Part shown: piece after piece, positions 32,728 to 40,661 of the stretch
Position numbering within the stretch: position 1 is the stretch's first letter
Layout: every line of letters begins with the position of its first letter
Assembly: GCA_964580725.1 (NCBI GenBank)
Contig: CAZOLV010000001.1
Location: forward strand, 62,001 to 126,000
DNA length: 64,000 bases
From: Amarolinea sp964580725
GTDB taxonomy: Bacteria; Chloroflexota; Anaerolineae; SSC4; Amarolineaceae
Direction of reading: 5' to 3'
Made by a program: the position numbers and the translations under genes
The notes under the pieces: generated by a model
Seen by the model: the letters and a program-made list of their open reading frames with translations, nothing else
Databases searched by the model: none
Told to the model about the DNA's origin: nothing

Positions 32728-34024
32728 GGAACATATCCTTCTGGGCGATGCGCCGGCGTGAAAAATTGTCAAGCGTCACATCGAGCGAATTCAGGATGTC
32801 GCCCAGTTGGCTGAAAACCGAGGCATTGCCGCCGGCGGGGTTCGCCGCTTCCTGGATGACCGTCTCGCTGGCGGAAGATGACAGGTTTTCCGGGGTTTCG
32901 GCCAGGGCGGCTGTTTCCAGATGCTGGATGCGTTCGATCACGCGCCGGCGCGAGATCGGCACGTTGTGGCGCAGCAGAATCTCCTTGAACTCGTGATAAC
33001 GGTCGGCCAGGTCGAGGGTGACCGACTGATAGCCGTGTTCGGCCACCAGCAGGCGGGCAGAGTAGCGCATGATGTTGTAGAAGAACATCTGAAAATCGTC
33101 GGCGCGCGGCTCGATCAGAATGATGTCCACGTCGGGATGGCGGCGGCGCAGCGTCTTGATGTGATAGCTGAGGCCAGAACCCATCAAGATGCGGATGACC
33201 TGCGAGCCGATGGCCTGCATCCCCCGATCGCTGATGTAGGTGCCGTCGGGGCCAAGCATCGGCACGCCGCGCTTGCGGCGATTGTCGAGCGGCACCAGCG
33301 GATTGATGCAGACGACGAGCTTGGCGCCGTGCTCGATGGCCAGGTCAATGCTGGCGTTGCCGCGCATTCCGCCGTCTATGTAGTCACGTTGGCCGATGCG
33401 CACCGGTTTGTAGAGCAGCGGCACCGCCGACGAAGCCGCCACGGCCAGCGAGATCGGCACGTGGCTGTTTTGATCGGTGCCAAAGACGCCGCGTTGGCCG
33501 GTGTCGAGATCGGTGGCGATGATGTACAGTTCGCGCGCCAGCGCCCGAAAGTCGTTGCTGAGGCCGGGGCGGTTGAGTGCATTGGCGATGTAGGTGTCGA
33601 GCGCCGCGCCGTCGTATAGACCGGAAGGCAGGACCTCGATCAGCGTCCAGATGAAGTCCCACAGGTTCATGTCGTTGACGTTGCGGCTGTAGTGACGTAG
33701 AGCGTTGCGCAGCGTGGCGGGGAAGTGACGCACGCGGCTGATGAACTCGCCGTAATTGGGCCGAAACAGGTCGCCTGCCCACAGCGCCCGTACCTCGACA
33801 TGTCGCCCGGCCAGGGCATTCATGGCGTCGGTTGGCGTCATGCCGTTGGCCAGCAGGCTGGTGACGATGGCGCCGGCGCTGGTACCCACGAAGATGTCGA
33901 AATCGTTGACCGTGCGGTCTTGCAGCAGGTCGTCTATGGCGCGCAGGGCGCCGATTTCGTAGACGGCGCCCGTCAAACCGCCGCCTGCCAACACCAGGGC
34001 GATCTTGCTATGTTCGGCGTTCAT
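32717..34024 (-). CDS. Patatin-like phospholipase / putative PHA depolymerase
   Basis: A 435-aa patatin-fold serine acyl hydrolase. The oxyanion motif GGGLTG, nucleophile elbow GTSAG (Ser in the catalytic dyad) and the DGG motif (YIDGGMRGN, Asp of the dyad) are intact. The C-terminal 100 residues are helical. Patatin-type enzymes cleave lipids, and some act as intracellular polyhydroxyalkanoate depolymerases. Here the ATG overlaps the TGA of the PhaR gene (ATGA at 34021-34024), so it is translated with a PHA regulator, which favours the depolymerase role. That step is inference. Confidence 0.88.
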   Translation of the reverse strand: MNAEHSKIALVLAGGGLTGAVYEIGALRAIDDLLQDRTVNDFDIFVGTSAGAIVTSLLANGMTPTDAMNALAGRHVEVRALWAGDLFRPNYGEFISRVRHFPATLRNALRHYSRNVNDMNLWDFIWTLIEVLPSGLYDGAALDTYIANALNRPGLSNDFRALARELYIIATDLDTGQRGVFGTDQNSHVPISLAVAASSAVPLLYKPVRIGQRDYIDGGMRGNASIDLAIEHGAKLVVCINPLVPLDNRRKRGVPMLGPDGTYISDRGMQAIGSQVIRILMGSGLSYHIKTLRRRHPDVDIILIEPRADDFQMFFYNIMRYSARLLVAEHGYQSVTLDLADRYHEFKEILLRHNVPISRRRVIERIQHLETAALAETPENLSSSASETVIQEAANPAGGNASVFSQLGDILNSLDVTLDNFSRRRIAQKDMFLDS

Positions 34025-34647
34025 GCCGCCTCGCCTTCGACGGCGCCAGGACCGGGCGAGGCGGCCGTTTCGGGCGCTTCCTGACGCGCCTGCATCAGCG
34101 CTTCCAGTTCGCCGGTCAAGGCTTCCAGTTGCTCTTGCAGCGCCAGGATGTCGGCGCGCGTGGGGATGTTGAGGCGGGCCAGAACGGTCTCGTCGGCTTC
34201 GAGAGCGGCCTGTATGTCGCTGGTCTCCTTGCTGCCGCTCAGCGCAGGCGCAAAGCGGGCCAATTCGGAACGCAGGCGGCTGGCTTCTGTTGCGCCCAGC
34301 TCGCCGCGCTCCACCAGCGCATCGAGCCGGCGGTTGATCTCCTGTTCCAACAGGTGCACGGCGCTGGTCGAAGCCTGAAACGAGCGCCAGAGGTAGTCCA
34401 GCGTATCGCTGCCGGTGCGAATCAAATTGGAAAGGATTGCTTTGGGTAAGAAACCGGAACGTCGCTTTTCCTGCTCGAAGATGATCTGGGAGAAGGTCAC
34501 GGTGGTCAGGTCTTCACCTGTTTCGTGGTCAACGACGTGCACCTCCTTCCCGCGTTGAATCAGCTCAGAGATGCCCTCCAGGGTGACATAACGCTTGGCT
34601 TCGGTATCGTACAGCTTGCGGTTTGGATAACGTTTGATGACGAGCAT
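34021..34647 (-). CDS. phaR: PhaR polyhydroxyalkanoate synthesis regulator
   Basis: A 208-aa protein. Residues 1-62 are a typical PHB/PHA accumulation regulator DNA-binding domain (VIKRYPNRKLYDTEAKRYVTLEGI, VVDHETGEDLTTVTFSQIIFEQEK). PhaR proteins bind PHA granules and the phasin promoter and repress until polymer is present. Residues about 95-195 are coiled coil with NRRLDALVERGELGATE and LARLNIPTRADILALQEQLEAL. The neighbouring phasin has nearly the same two blocks. Consensus promoter at 34721-34749; TTGCATCG...AGGACCAGGCG precedes ATG 34647. First gene of the phaR-patatin-glycosidase set. Confidence 0.92.
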   Translation of the reverse strand: MLVIKRYPNRKLYDTEAKRYVTLEGISELIQRGKEVHVVDHETGEDLTTVTFSQIIFEQEKRRSGFLPKAILSNLIRTGSDTLDYLWRSFQASTSAVHLLEQEINRRLDALVERGELGATEASRLRSELARFAPALSGSKETSDIQAALEADETVLARLNIPTRADILALQEQLEALTGELEALMQARQEAPETAASPGPGAVEGEAA

Positions 34648-34720
34648 CGCCTGGTCCTTGCATCGTTAGGGGGACAGGGGGCAGCGAAAACAGGTGCGAG
34701 CGAGAATCCGCTCACGATTC

Positions 34721-34749
34721 ATTATAACGGTCTTGCCGCGATGTGTCAA
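34721..34749 (-). promoter_or_regulatory. Consensus promoter of phaR operon
   Basis: Minus strand TTGACA (34749-34744), 17-nt spacer, TATAAT (34726-34721), both perfect. Start codon about 75 nt downstream. Confidence 0.8.
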
Positions 34750-34801
34750 ACAATTTTCGGAGTCACGGATTCAGCCGCGCGGCGACGGCGTCGCGACGAC
34801 A

Positions 34802-34856
34802 AGAAAGGGCCAGGGCTACAGCGGGGCGGCGGGCGCCGCTCGCTGAGACCTGGCCC
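34802..34856 (-). terminator. Intrinsic terminator of the phasin gene
   Basis: Minus strand GGGCCAGG ... CCCTGGCCC with a G/C-rich inner stem, followed by TTTCTT. It lies 36 nt after the phasin stop. Confidence 0.65.
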
Positions 34857-34892
34857 ATCTTCATGCGGGGTAGTCGCGCACTGCTTGATCGC

Positions 34893-35384
34893 TCAGGCTG
34901 CCGACTTCCTCAGTTCGTCCACCTTCTTGGAAAGGGCGCCGATCTTCTTGCCCAGCTCCTCGATGTCATGCCGGGTCGGTACGTTGAGCCGCGTGAGAAT
35001 CTTCTCGATCTGCTCCTCGACCATGTTGGAGGCGTTCTCCACGCTCTTTTCGACCTGCTTCTCGGCGCCGTTGCGACGAGACATCACGTCCTTGAGCACC
35101 TTGCGCCCGTCGCGCTCGGCCAATTCACCGCGCTCTACCAGGCGATCTACGAAATCCTGGATCTCGTCCGATGTCAACGCCACCGCGCCGACCCCCGCCA
35201 GCAAAACACGATGCACGGTTTCCAGCAGAGGAGTCGCCTTCTCTGTCGTCTCGGCGACTTCGGCCTTCACAGCCTCGACGGCCTTCTCCGCCTTCTCGAC
35301 GGCCTTCTCCGCCTTCTCGACGATTTCGACCTTCACAGTCTCGACGACCTGCTCTGCCTTCTCTGCAACTTTTTTCTGTGCCAT
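34893..35384 (-). CDS. Phasin-like polyhydroxyalkanoate granule-associated protein
   Basis: A 163-aa protein. Residues 1-45 are a Lys/Glu/Ala/Val coiled coil with a repeated KAEKAVE heptad-like pattern. Residues 45-163 carry LLAGVGAVALTSDEIQDFVDRLVERGELAERDGRK and LTRLNVPTRHDIEELGKKIGALSKKVDEL, the hallmarks of the PhaI/PhaF-like granule-associated family. Such proteins coat PHA granules and set their size. Start ATG 35384 has AAGGAGAG 6-7 nt upstream; a consensus promoter lies at 35489-35517. It stands alone with its own terminator, just upstream of phaR, which likely represses it. Confidence 0.87.
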   Translation of the reverse strand: MAQKKVAEKAEQVVETVKVEIVEKAEKAVEKAEKAVEAVKAEVAETTEKATPLLETVHRVLLAGVGAVALTSDEIQDFVDRLVERGELAERDGRKVLKDVMSRRNGAEKQVEKSVENASNMVEEQIEKILTRLNVPTRHDIEELGKKIGALSKKVDELRKSAA

Positions 35385-35488
35385 GTGACTCTCTCCTTGT
35401 CTATCGCTCTGTTTGCTCCCGGCAATCATGCGCCGGTGCAAACGGTCATAGCGATGGTGGTTATCTCATAACGCATCGCGTCATGGGG

Positions 35489-35517
35489 ATTATAACACGC
35501 ACCCGTCGGAATGTCAA
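35489..35517 (-). promoter_or_regulatory. Consensus promoter of the phasin gene
   Basis: Minus strand TTGACA (35517-35512), 17-nt spacer, TATAAT (35494-35489). The predicted leader is about 100 nt; a PhaR operator would be expected here. Confidence 0.8.
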
Positions 35518-35540
35518 GCACCGCCGCCAGCGCCTAGCAG

Positions 35541-35670
35541 TTCCAAATGTAGCACATATTCAACCACAGAGAGCACAGAGAACACAAAGAAATGACAGAT
35601 CAGACGCAAATTGGTGGCTTCTCTGCGTTCTTTGTGATCTCTGTGGTCAAAAACCCGGTCACATTTGGAA
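35541..35670. mobile_element. MITE-like element, 130 bp with 10-bp terminal inverted repeats
   Basis: Ends TTCCAAATGT and ACATTTGGAA are perfect inverted repeats. A second inner pair ACCACAGAGA (35563-35572) / TCTCTGTGGT (35638-35647) extends the hairpin. The interior is AT-rich compared with the surroundings and has no gene. No target-site duplication is obvious. Confidence 0.55.
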
Positions 35671-35698
35671 TTCCTGGCCAGCGCCGGCGCGCAGCGCG

Positions 35699-36745
35699 CT
35701 ACGCCGATCCTGGGCGCGCCAGCGCCACAGTGATCTCGCTGCGGTTGTGAAAGAGCTGCCGTGCGCCCAACAGGCGATAGTGCGACTTGAGCGCCGCCAG
35801 CGCCCGTTGCACCACCGCCTGCGGCTGCTGCTCCGGCAGTTTGAGCGTCATCAGCGCCAGGCCGCCCGGCAGCAGCCAGGCGGCGGCGCGCTGCATCACC
35901 TGCACCGAAGCCAGCGCATCCATGCGCAGATCGTTAACGATCACCACGAACCGCTGTGCGCCCGGCTGATAGTGCTGCACCAGGCCGCGCACATGGACGA
36001 TGCCAGGCACCCCAAACAGCCGCCCATCGAGGTCGGCCGGATCAACCGCCGTCACCTCCAGCCCACGTTGGCGCAGGATGCGCGTCCACCCGCCGGGCGC
36101 CGCCCCCAGATCGAGCGCCGCGCCACGCGTCGGCAGGTCGAGCTTGAAGACGGCCAGCGCCTCCAGCAGTTTGAACTCGCTGCGGCTGATCTGCTCGCCC
36201 GTCTCGCGTGCAAAGCGCATTTGTCCGCCCGCCCAGGCGCTCAGATTCAGCTCCACCGCCGAAATCCCCACGAATGCGCGCTCAGCGACGGCGGTCACTG
36301 AGACGACCTGTGCCGGCTCACGCACATCCAGCGGCGCGCTGCTTAACCGTTGCAGCAGGGCGGCCAGGCGCTCGTTGATGTCGAAGCGCGTCTGCGGCCA
36401 CGGCCCCTGGCCCACCAGGCGTGTCTGTACCGAAAAGGACTGCGCCGGCGTCAGCGCGGCCGCCCAGGGCGTCATGGCCTCCTCCAGCCGCAGCAGCCCC
36501 GCTTCCCCGTCCAACAGTGGCGTCACGACATGCACCGGGTGCACATGCCGCACCCAAATCGGCGGCCTCTCACGCCAGATCGGCATCAATGTCCGCAGCG
36601 GATCGGTCACCGCCGCCAGCAGCGTCCCCGGCTCCAACCGTCGCACCACCTCGGCTGCGGGCGCGGCGCGCCTCAGCTCTTCCACCGCCGCCCCCTCTGC
36701 CGCTGCTCCCGCACTGATGATGACATGCTCAGCCCTATCCAACAT
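35699..36745 (-). CDS. FtsJ/RlmM-like ribose 2'-O-methyltransferase
   Basis: A 348-aa SAM-dependent RNA methyltransferase. The C-terminal catalytic domain has motif I LDLGAAPGGWTRIL. The K-D-K-E tetrad is: Lys in SRSEFKLLEAL, Asp in IVNDLRMD, Lys in LMTLKLPE and Glu in HNRSEITVAL. The N-terminal ~150 residues (WVRHVHPVH, SFSVQTRLVGQGPWP) resemble the THUMP-like part of RlmM, which methylates C2498 of 23S rRNA. Ribosome site GAGGAGGGGG before ATG 36745. Divergent from tilS. The exact target nucleotide is not provable here. Confidence 0.87.
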   Translation of the reverse strand: MLDRAEHVIISAGAAAEGAAVEELRRAAPAAEVVRRLEPGTLLAAVTDPLRTLMPIWRERPPIWVRHVHPVHVVTPLLDGEAGLLRLEEAMTPWAAALTPAQSFSVQTRLVGQGPWPQTRFDINERLAALLQRLSSAPLDVREPAQVVSVTAVAERAFVGISAVELNLSAWAGGQMRFARETGEQISRSEFKLLEALAVFKLDLPTRGAALDLGAAPGGWTRILRQRGLEVTAVDPADLDGRLFGVPGIVHVRGLVQHYQPGAQRFVVIVNDLRMDALASVQVMQRAAAWLLPGGLALMTLKLPEQQPQAVVQRALAALKSHYRLLGARQLFHNRSEITVALARPGSA

Positions 36746-36845
36746 TTTCCCCCCTCCTCACACCTCTCCACGATTTTCTGTAATTTCCCAAGATCTCCTT
36801 CTCTTCCACGAATCTTCTCCCATTCTACCACACCCCCCTTCCGTT

Positions 36846-36873
36846 TTGCCCCATCCCGCCCTGATGCTACAAT
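36846..36873 (+). promoter_or_regulatory. Predicted promoter of tilS, leaderless geometry
   Basis: TTGCCC (36846-36851), 16-nt spacer, TACAAT (36868-36873). ATG 36884 follows after 10 nt. Confidence 0.55.
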
Positions 36874-36883
36874 TGCCTGCGTC

Positions 36884-38389
36884 ATGGACATTCAAGCGGC
36901 CGTCATGGAAGCCATCGAGACCTGGGCGCTGTTCGAACCGGGCGAAGAGATCGTACTCGGCGTCTCTGGGGGCGCCGATTCGCTCTGCCTGCTGCACATC
37001 CTCCACAATCTCCCGGCGCCCTGGACACCGCGCATCCACGTTGCCCATCTGCATCATGGGCTGCGCGGCGCCGACGCCGACGCTGACGCCAGCTTCGTGG
37101 CGCAGACGGCCGCCGCCTGGGGCCTGACCTGCCATCTGGGCGCCGCCGATGTGACGCAGGAAGCGCGCCAGGCGCACCTGTCGCTCGAAGAGGCTGGCCG
37201 GCGCGCTCGCTACACCTTCCTGGGCGATGTGGCGCACGCCGTCGGTGCGCGCACCGTCGGCGTCGCCCATAACGCCGACGATCAGGTCGAAACGATCCTC
37301 ATGCACTTCTTGCGCGGCAGCGGCTTGTCCGGGCTGCGCGGCATGTTACCGCTGCACGTCCTGCCACGCCCACCCTGGGGCCGCGCCGTCGTGGATGGCG
37401 TGCTGCCCGCCGCCGCGCCGCCCGCCGCCCTGCGCCTGGTGCGCCCGTTGCTCGGCGTCACCCGCGCCGACATCGAAGCCTACTGCGATTTTCACGACCT
37501 GGCGCCGCGCCGCGATCAGAGCAATCTCGATCTCAGCTTCTTCCGCAACCGCCTGCGCCACGAACTGCTGCCGCTGCTGGAGACCTACAATCCCGCCGTG
37601 CGCGAAGCGCTGCTGCGCTCGGCGCGTGTCCTGACCGACGAACATCAGGCCCTGCGCCAGATGTTGGCCGACCTCTGGCCGCGGGTCGTTGTTGATGCCG
37701 GCCCTGACGCCGTCACCCTCTCGCTGACCGCCTGGCGGGCGCTGCACGTTGCCTGGCAGCGCAGTCTGCTGCGCGAGGCGATGCACCGCCTGCGCCCCGG
37801 CCTGCGTGACATCGGCTTCGAACATGTCGAAAGCGCCCGCCAACTACTGGCGCGTCCGACCTGCGCCGCCGGCGACCGCATGACGCTGCCGCGCGGCCTG
37901 GCGTTGATGGTCAGTTACGACACCTTCACCCTGGCCGATGAGCAAGCGCCGCCCGCTGAGCGCCTGGGGCCGCAGTTGCCACTTTCGCCGCTGGCGCTGA
38001 CTGCGCCGGGGCGCACGGCACTGCCGGACAGCGCCTGGAGCGTCATGGCCGCGTTGTTCCCGCGCAGCGAACTGCCCGCCGACTGGGCGCAGCAGGGATC
38101 ACGCTGGCGCGCCTTTCTCGATGCCGACGCCGTTGGCCCCATGCCCCATCTGCGCGTCCGCCAGGCCGGCGACCTCTTTGCGCCCCTCGGCCTGCATGGG
38201 CGGCGCAGCCGGCTGCACGCCTTCATGATCAACCACAAGCTGCCGGCGGCGCTGCGCCCGCGCTGGCCGCTGCTGATCGGCGCACAGGGCATTGCCTGGG
38301 TCTGCGGGTTGCGCATCGCCGACTGGGCGCGCGTGCAACCGGAAACCCGTCGCGTGCTCAGCCTGGAGTGGCAGCAGAGCGACCAATGA
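36884..38389 (+). CDS. tilS: tRNA(Ile)-lysidine synthase
   Basis: A 501-aa N-type ATP pyrophosphatase that attaches lysine to C34 of tRNA-Ile(CAU), needed to read AUA codons. The PP-loop VLGVSGGADSLCLL and HVAHLHHGLRGADAD are present. GVAHNADDQVETILMHFLRGSGLSGLRGM and RPLLGVTRADIEAY are diagnostic. The C-terminal domain is the TilS type (RVRQAGDLFAPLGLHGRRSRLHAFMINHKLP). The start agrees with a leaderless promoter; longer in-frame ATGs lie within the divergent gene and are rejected. rlmI follows 45 nt later on the same strand. Confidence 0.95.
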   Translation: MDIQAAVMEAIETWALFEPGEEIVLGVSGGADSLCLLHILHNLPAPWTPRIHVAHLHHGLRGADADADASFVAQTAAAWGLTCHLGAADVTQEARQAHLSLEEAGRRARYTFLGDVAHAVGARTVGVAHNADDQVETILMHFLRGSGLSGLRGMLPLHVLPRPPWGRAVVDGVLPAAAPPAALRLVRPLLGVTRADIEAYCDFHDLAPRRDQSNLDLSFFRNRLRHELLPLLETYNPAVREALLRSARVLTDEHQALRQMLADLWPRVVVDAGPDAVTLSLTAWRALHVAWQRSLLREAMHRLRPGLRDIGFEHVESARQLLARPTCAAGDRMTLPRGLALMVSYDTFTLADEQAPPAERLGPQLPLSPLALTAPGRTALPDSAWSVMAALFPRSELPADWAQQGSRWRAFLDADAVGPMPHLRVRQAGDLFAPLGLHGRRSRLHAFMINHKLPAALRPRWPLLIGAQGIAWVCGLRIADWARVQPETRRVLSLEWQQSDQ

Positions 38390-38434
38390 CGCCGCCGCCG
38401 GGCGTTGCCAACACCGCTGCGAGGATTTCATCAG

Positions 38435-39649
38435 ATGAAGAAACGACAGGAAACGCACATCTTTCTCAAACCGGGCAAGGACAAGCCGGTGCGCCAGCGC
38501 CACCCGTGGGTTTTTTCCGGGGCATTGGCGCGCATTGCCGGCGATGCGGCCGACGGCGACCTGGCCCAGGTCTTCGACGCCAACGGCCAATGGCTGGCCT
38601 GCGGCTACCTCAACCGCCGCTCGCAGATCACCTTGCGCCTGCTCACCTGGCAGCGTGATGAGCCGGTGGACGATGAATTCTGGCGGGGTCGCTTGCACCA
38701 GGCGTTGGCGGCGCGCCAGGGCCTGGCCGCCGGCACTGACACCACCGCCTTTCGCCTGGTCAACGCCGAAAACGACGGGCTGCCCGGCCTGATCGTGGAT
38801 CGCTACGGCGCTTGGCTGGTCGTGCAGTTGCTGACGCTTGGCATGGCGCAGCGCAGCGATCTGTGGGTACGCCTGCTGCAGGAGGCGCTGGCGCCCGCCG
38901 GCATCTACGAACGTTCCGATGTGGACGTGCGCAGCCATGAGGGGCTGCCGGCCAGCGTTGGGCCGCTGGCGGGCCAGGCGCCGCCGGAACCGTTGGCGAT
39001 CTGGGAGAATGGGCTGGAGTTTGGCGTCAGCCTGACGAGCGGCCAAAAGACCGGCTTCTATCTCGATCAGCGCGAGAACCGGCTGCGCCTGGCGGCGGCG
39101 CTGGCGCAGATGCCGGGCGCGCGGGCGCTGAACTGCTTCGCCTACACCGGCGCTTTCGCCGTCTATGCCCTGCGCGCCGGCGCCGGGCATGTCACGAACA
39201 TGGACAGCTCGCACGAGGCGCTGCAACTGGCGGAACAGAATCTGCGGCGCAACGGCTACGATCCTGAACGGCAGGCCGCCAGCCTGACCGGTGATGTCTT
39301 CCAGGCGTTGCGGCAACTGCGGGCGCAGCAGGCCCTCTTCGACGCCGTGATCCTCGACCCGCCCAAGTTTGCCCATGCGCAAGCTCAGGTGATGGCGGCG
39401 ACGCGCGGCTACAAGGACATCAACCTCCTGGCGCTGCAACTTCTGCGCCCCGGCGGTCTGCTGGCCACCTTCTCTTGCTCCGGCCTGATCAGCGCCGACC
39501 TGTTTCAGAAGGTGGTCTTTGGCGCGGCACTGGACGCCGGGCGCGATGCACAGATCATCGGCCGCTTCACCCACAGCGCCGATCATCCCGTGCTGCTCAG
39601 TTTTCCCGAAGGCGAATACCTCAAAGGGCTGCTCTGTCGCGTCGCTTGA
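38435..39649 (+). CDS. rlmI: 23S rRNA (cytosine-5) methyltransferase RlmI-like
   Basis: A 404-aa class I SAM methyltransferase. N-terminal PUA domain (FLKPGKDKPVRQRHPWVFSGAL), a linker domain with DGLPGLIVDRYGAWLVVQ, and a Rossmann domain with GQKTGFYLDQREN. ALNCFAYTGAFAVYALRAGA, VILDPPKFA and the catalytic Cys in TFSCSG complete it. This is the RlmI family, which methylates C1962 of 23S rRNA in E. coli. ATG 38435 has GAGG about 10 nt upstream. Ends 9 nt from the convergent isoaspartyl peptidase stop. Confidence 0.92.
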   Translation: MKKRQETHIFLKPGKDKPVRQRHPWVFSGALARIAGDAADGDLAQVFDANGQWLACGYLNRRSQITLRLLTWQRDEPVDDEFWRGRLHQALAARQGLAAGTDTTAFRLVNAENDGLPGLIVDRYGAWLVVQLLTLGMAQRSDLWVRLLQEALAPAGIYERSDVDVRSHEGLPASVGPLAGQAPPEPLAIWENGLEFGVSLTSGQKTGFYLDQRENRLRLAAALAQMPGARALNCFAYTGAFAVYALRAGAGHVTNMDSSHEALQLAEQNLRRNGYDPERQAASLTGDVFQALRQLRAQQALFDAVILDPPKFAHAQAQVMAATRGYKDINLLALQLLRPGGLLATFSCSGLISADLFQKVVFGAALDAGRDAQIIGRFTHSADHPVLLSFPEGEYLKGLLCRVA

Positions 39650-39658
39650 AACCGCCGG

Positions 39659-40552
39659 TCACGCCACAATGGCCGGTGCGCTCATGGCGTCTGTCCACCA
39701 GGCGTGCGTCATGCGCAGAGAGTTGAATGCCGCGCCGATCTGCCCGCTCGGCGTCAGGAGGATCAGCCCGGCCCAGCCGCCGGTGCGCTGCGCCAGGAAG
39801 GCCAGGGCCTGTTCGACCGCCGTCTGCGGCGGCAAGCCGCGTTCCAGCCCTTCGACCGCCCGTCGCGTCAGGATGGCACGGGCGATCGTCTCGCCCCATC
39901 CCGTGGCAACGCAGGCGCCGGCCTGATTGTCGGCGTAGTAGCCGCAGCCGGGCAGCGGCGAATCGCCGATGCGCCCCGGCGCTTTGCCCGTCATGCCGCC
40001 GGTAGAACAGGCCGCCGCCAGATTGCCATGCAGATCGAGCGCGGCCGCGCCCACCGTGTCGGCGATCTGTGCGCCAGGCGGCAGGGCGGCCATACGTTCA
40101 CGCCAGCGCGCCAGGCCCTCCTGACTGCGCGGCGTGACCAGCGCTTCTGTTGACGCCCAGGGGATGCCGTGCGCCTGCGCCAGGGCCTGCGCCGCCCGGC
40201 CCTCGAACAGGATGTGCGGCGTCTGTTCCATCACCAGGCGCGCCACGGCGATGGGGTGCGTCACATGGCTGATGCTGGCGACCGCGCCGACGCGCAGATC
40301 GCGCCCGTCCATCAGCCCGGCATCCATCTCGATTTCGCCGGCGCTGGTCAGGCAAGCGCCGCGCCCGGCGTTGAAGGCGGGCAGTTCTTCGAGACGCATC
40401 ACGGCGCTTTGCGCCGCATCGAGCGCGTTGCCGCCGCGGCGCAACACGTCGTAGCCAACGGTCACCGCCTGGCGGATGCCGGCGGCGTGATCGGGGCGCA
40501 GGTCATCGGCGATATTGCCGGCGCCGCCATGCACGATGATGGCAAAAGTCAT
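39659..40552 (-). CDS. Isoaspartyl peptidase / plant-type L-asparaginase
   Basis: A 297-aa Ntn-hydrolase precursor that self-cleaves before a Thr and then hydrolyses beta-aspartyl peptides or asparagine. FAIIVHGGAGNI opens the protein. The catalytic Thr is in ADTVGAAALD, and the substrate-binding segments GNLAAACSTGGMTGKAPGRIGDSPLPGCG and TGWGETI are intact. Slightly shorter than the E. coli enzyme (321 aa). AGGAAAACGCC precedes ATG 40552. Convergent to rlmI. Confidence 0.93.
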   Translation of the reverse strand: MTFAIIVHGGAGNIADDLRPDHAAGIRQAVTVGYDVLRRGGNALDAAQSAVMRLEELPAFNAGRGACLTSAGEIEMDAGLMDGRDLRVGAVASISHVTHPIAVARLVMEQTPHILFEGRAAQALAQAHGIPWASTEALVTPRSQEGLARWRERMAALPPGAQIADTVGAAALDLHGNLAAACSTGGMTGKAPGRIGDSPLPGCGYYADNQAGACVATGWGETIARAILTRRAVEGLERGLPPQTAVEQALAFLAQRTGGWAGLILLTPSGQIGAAFNSLRMTHAWWTDAMSAPAIVA

Positions 40553-40661
40553 TGGCGTTTTCCTGGAATCAAAAACCCGGCGTGCAGCCGATGAGATCAC
40601 TCATTCGACTGCCAACCGGGTCAAGACCACGGGCGGGTGTTGCACCCACGCGTGATTCTGG

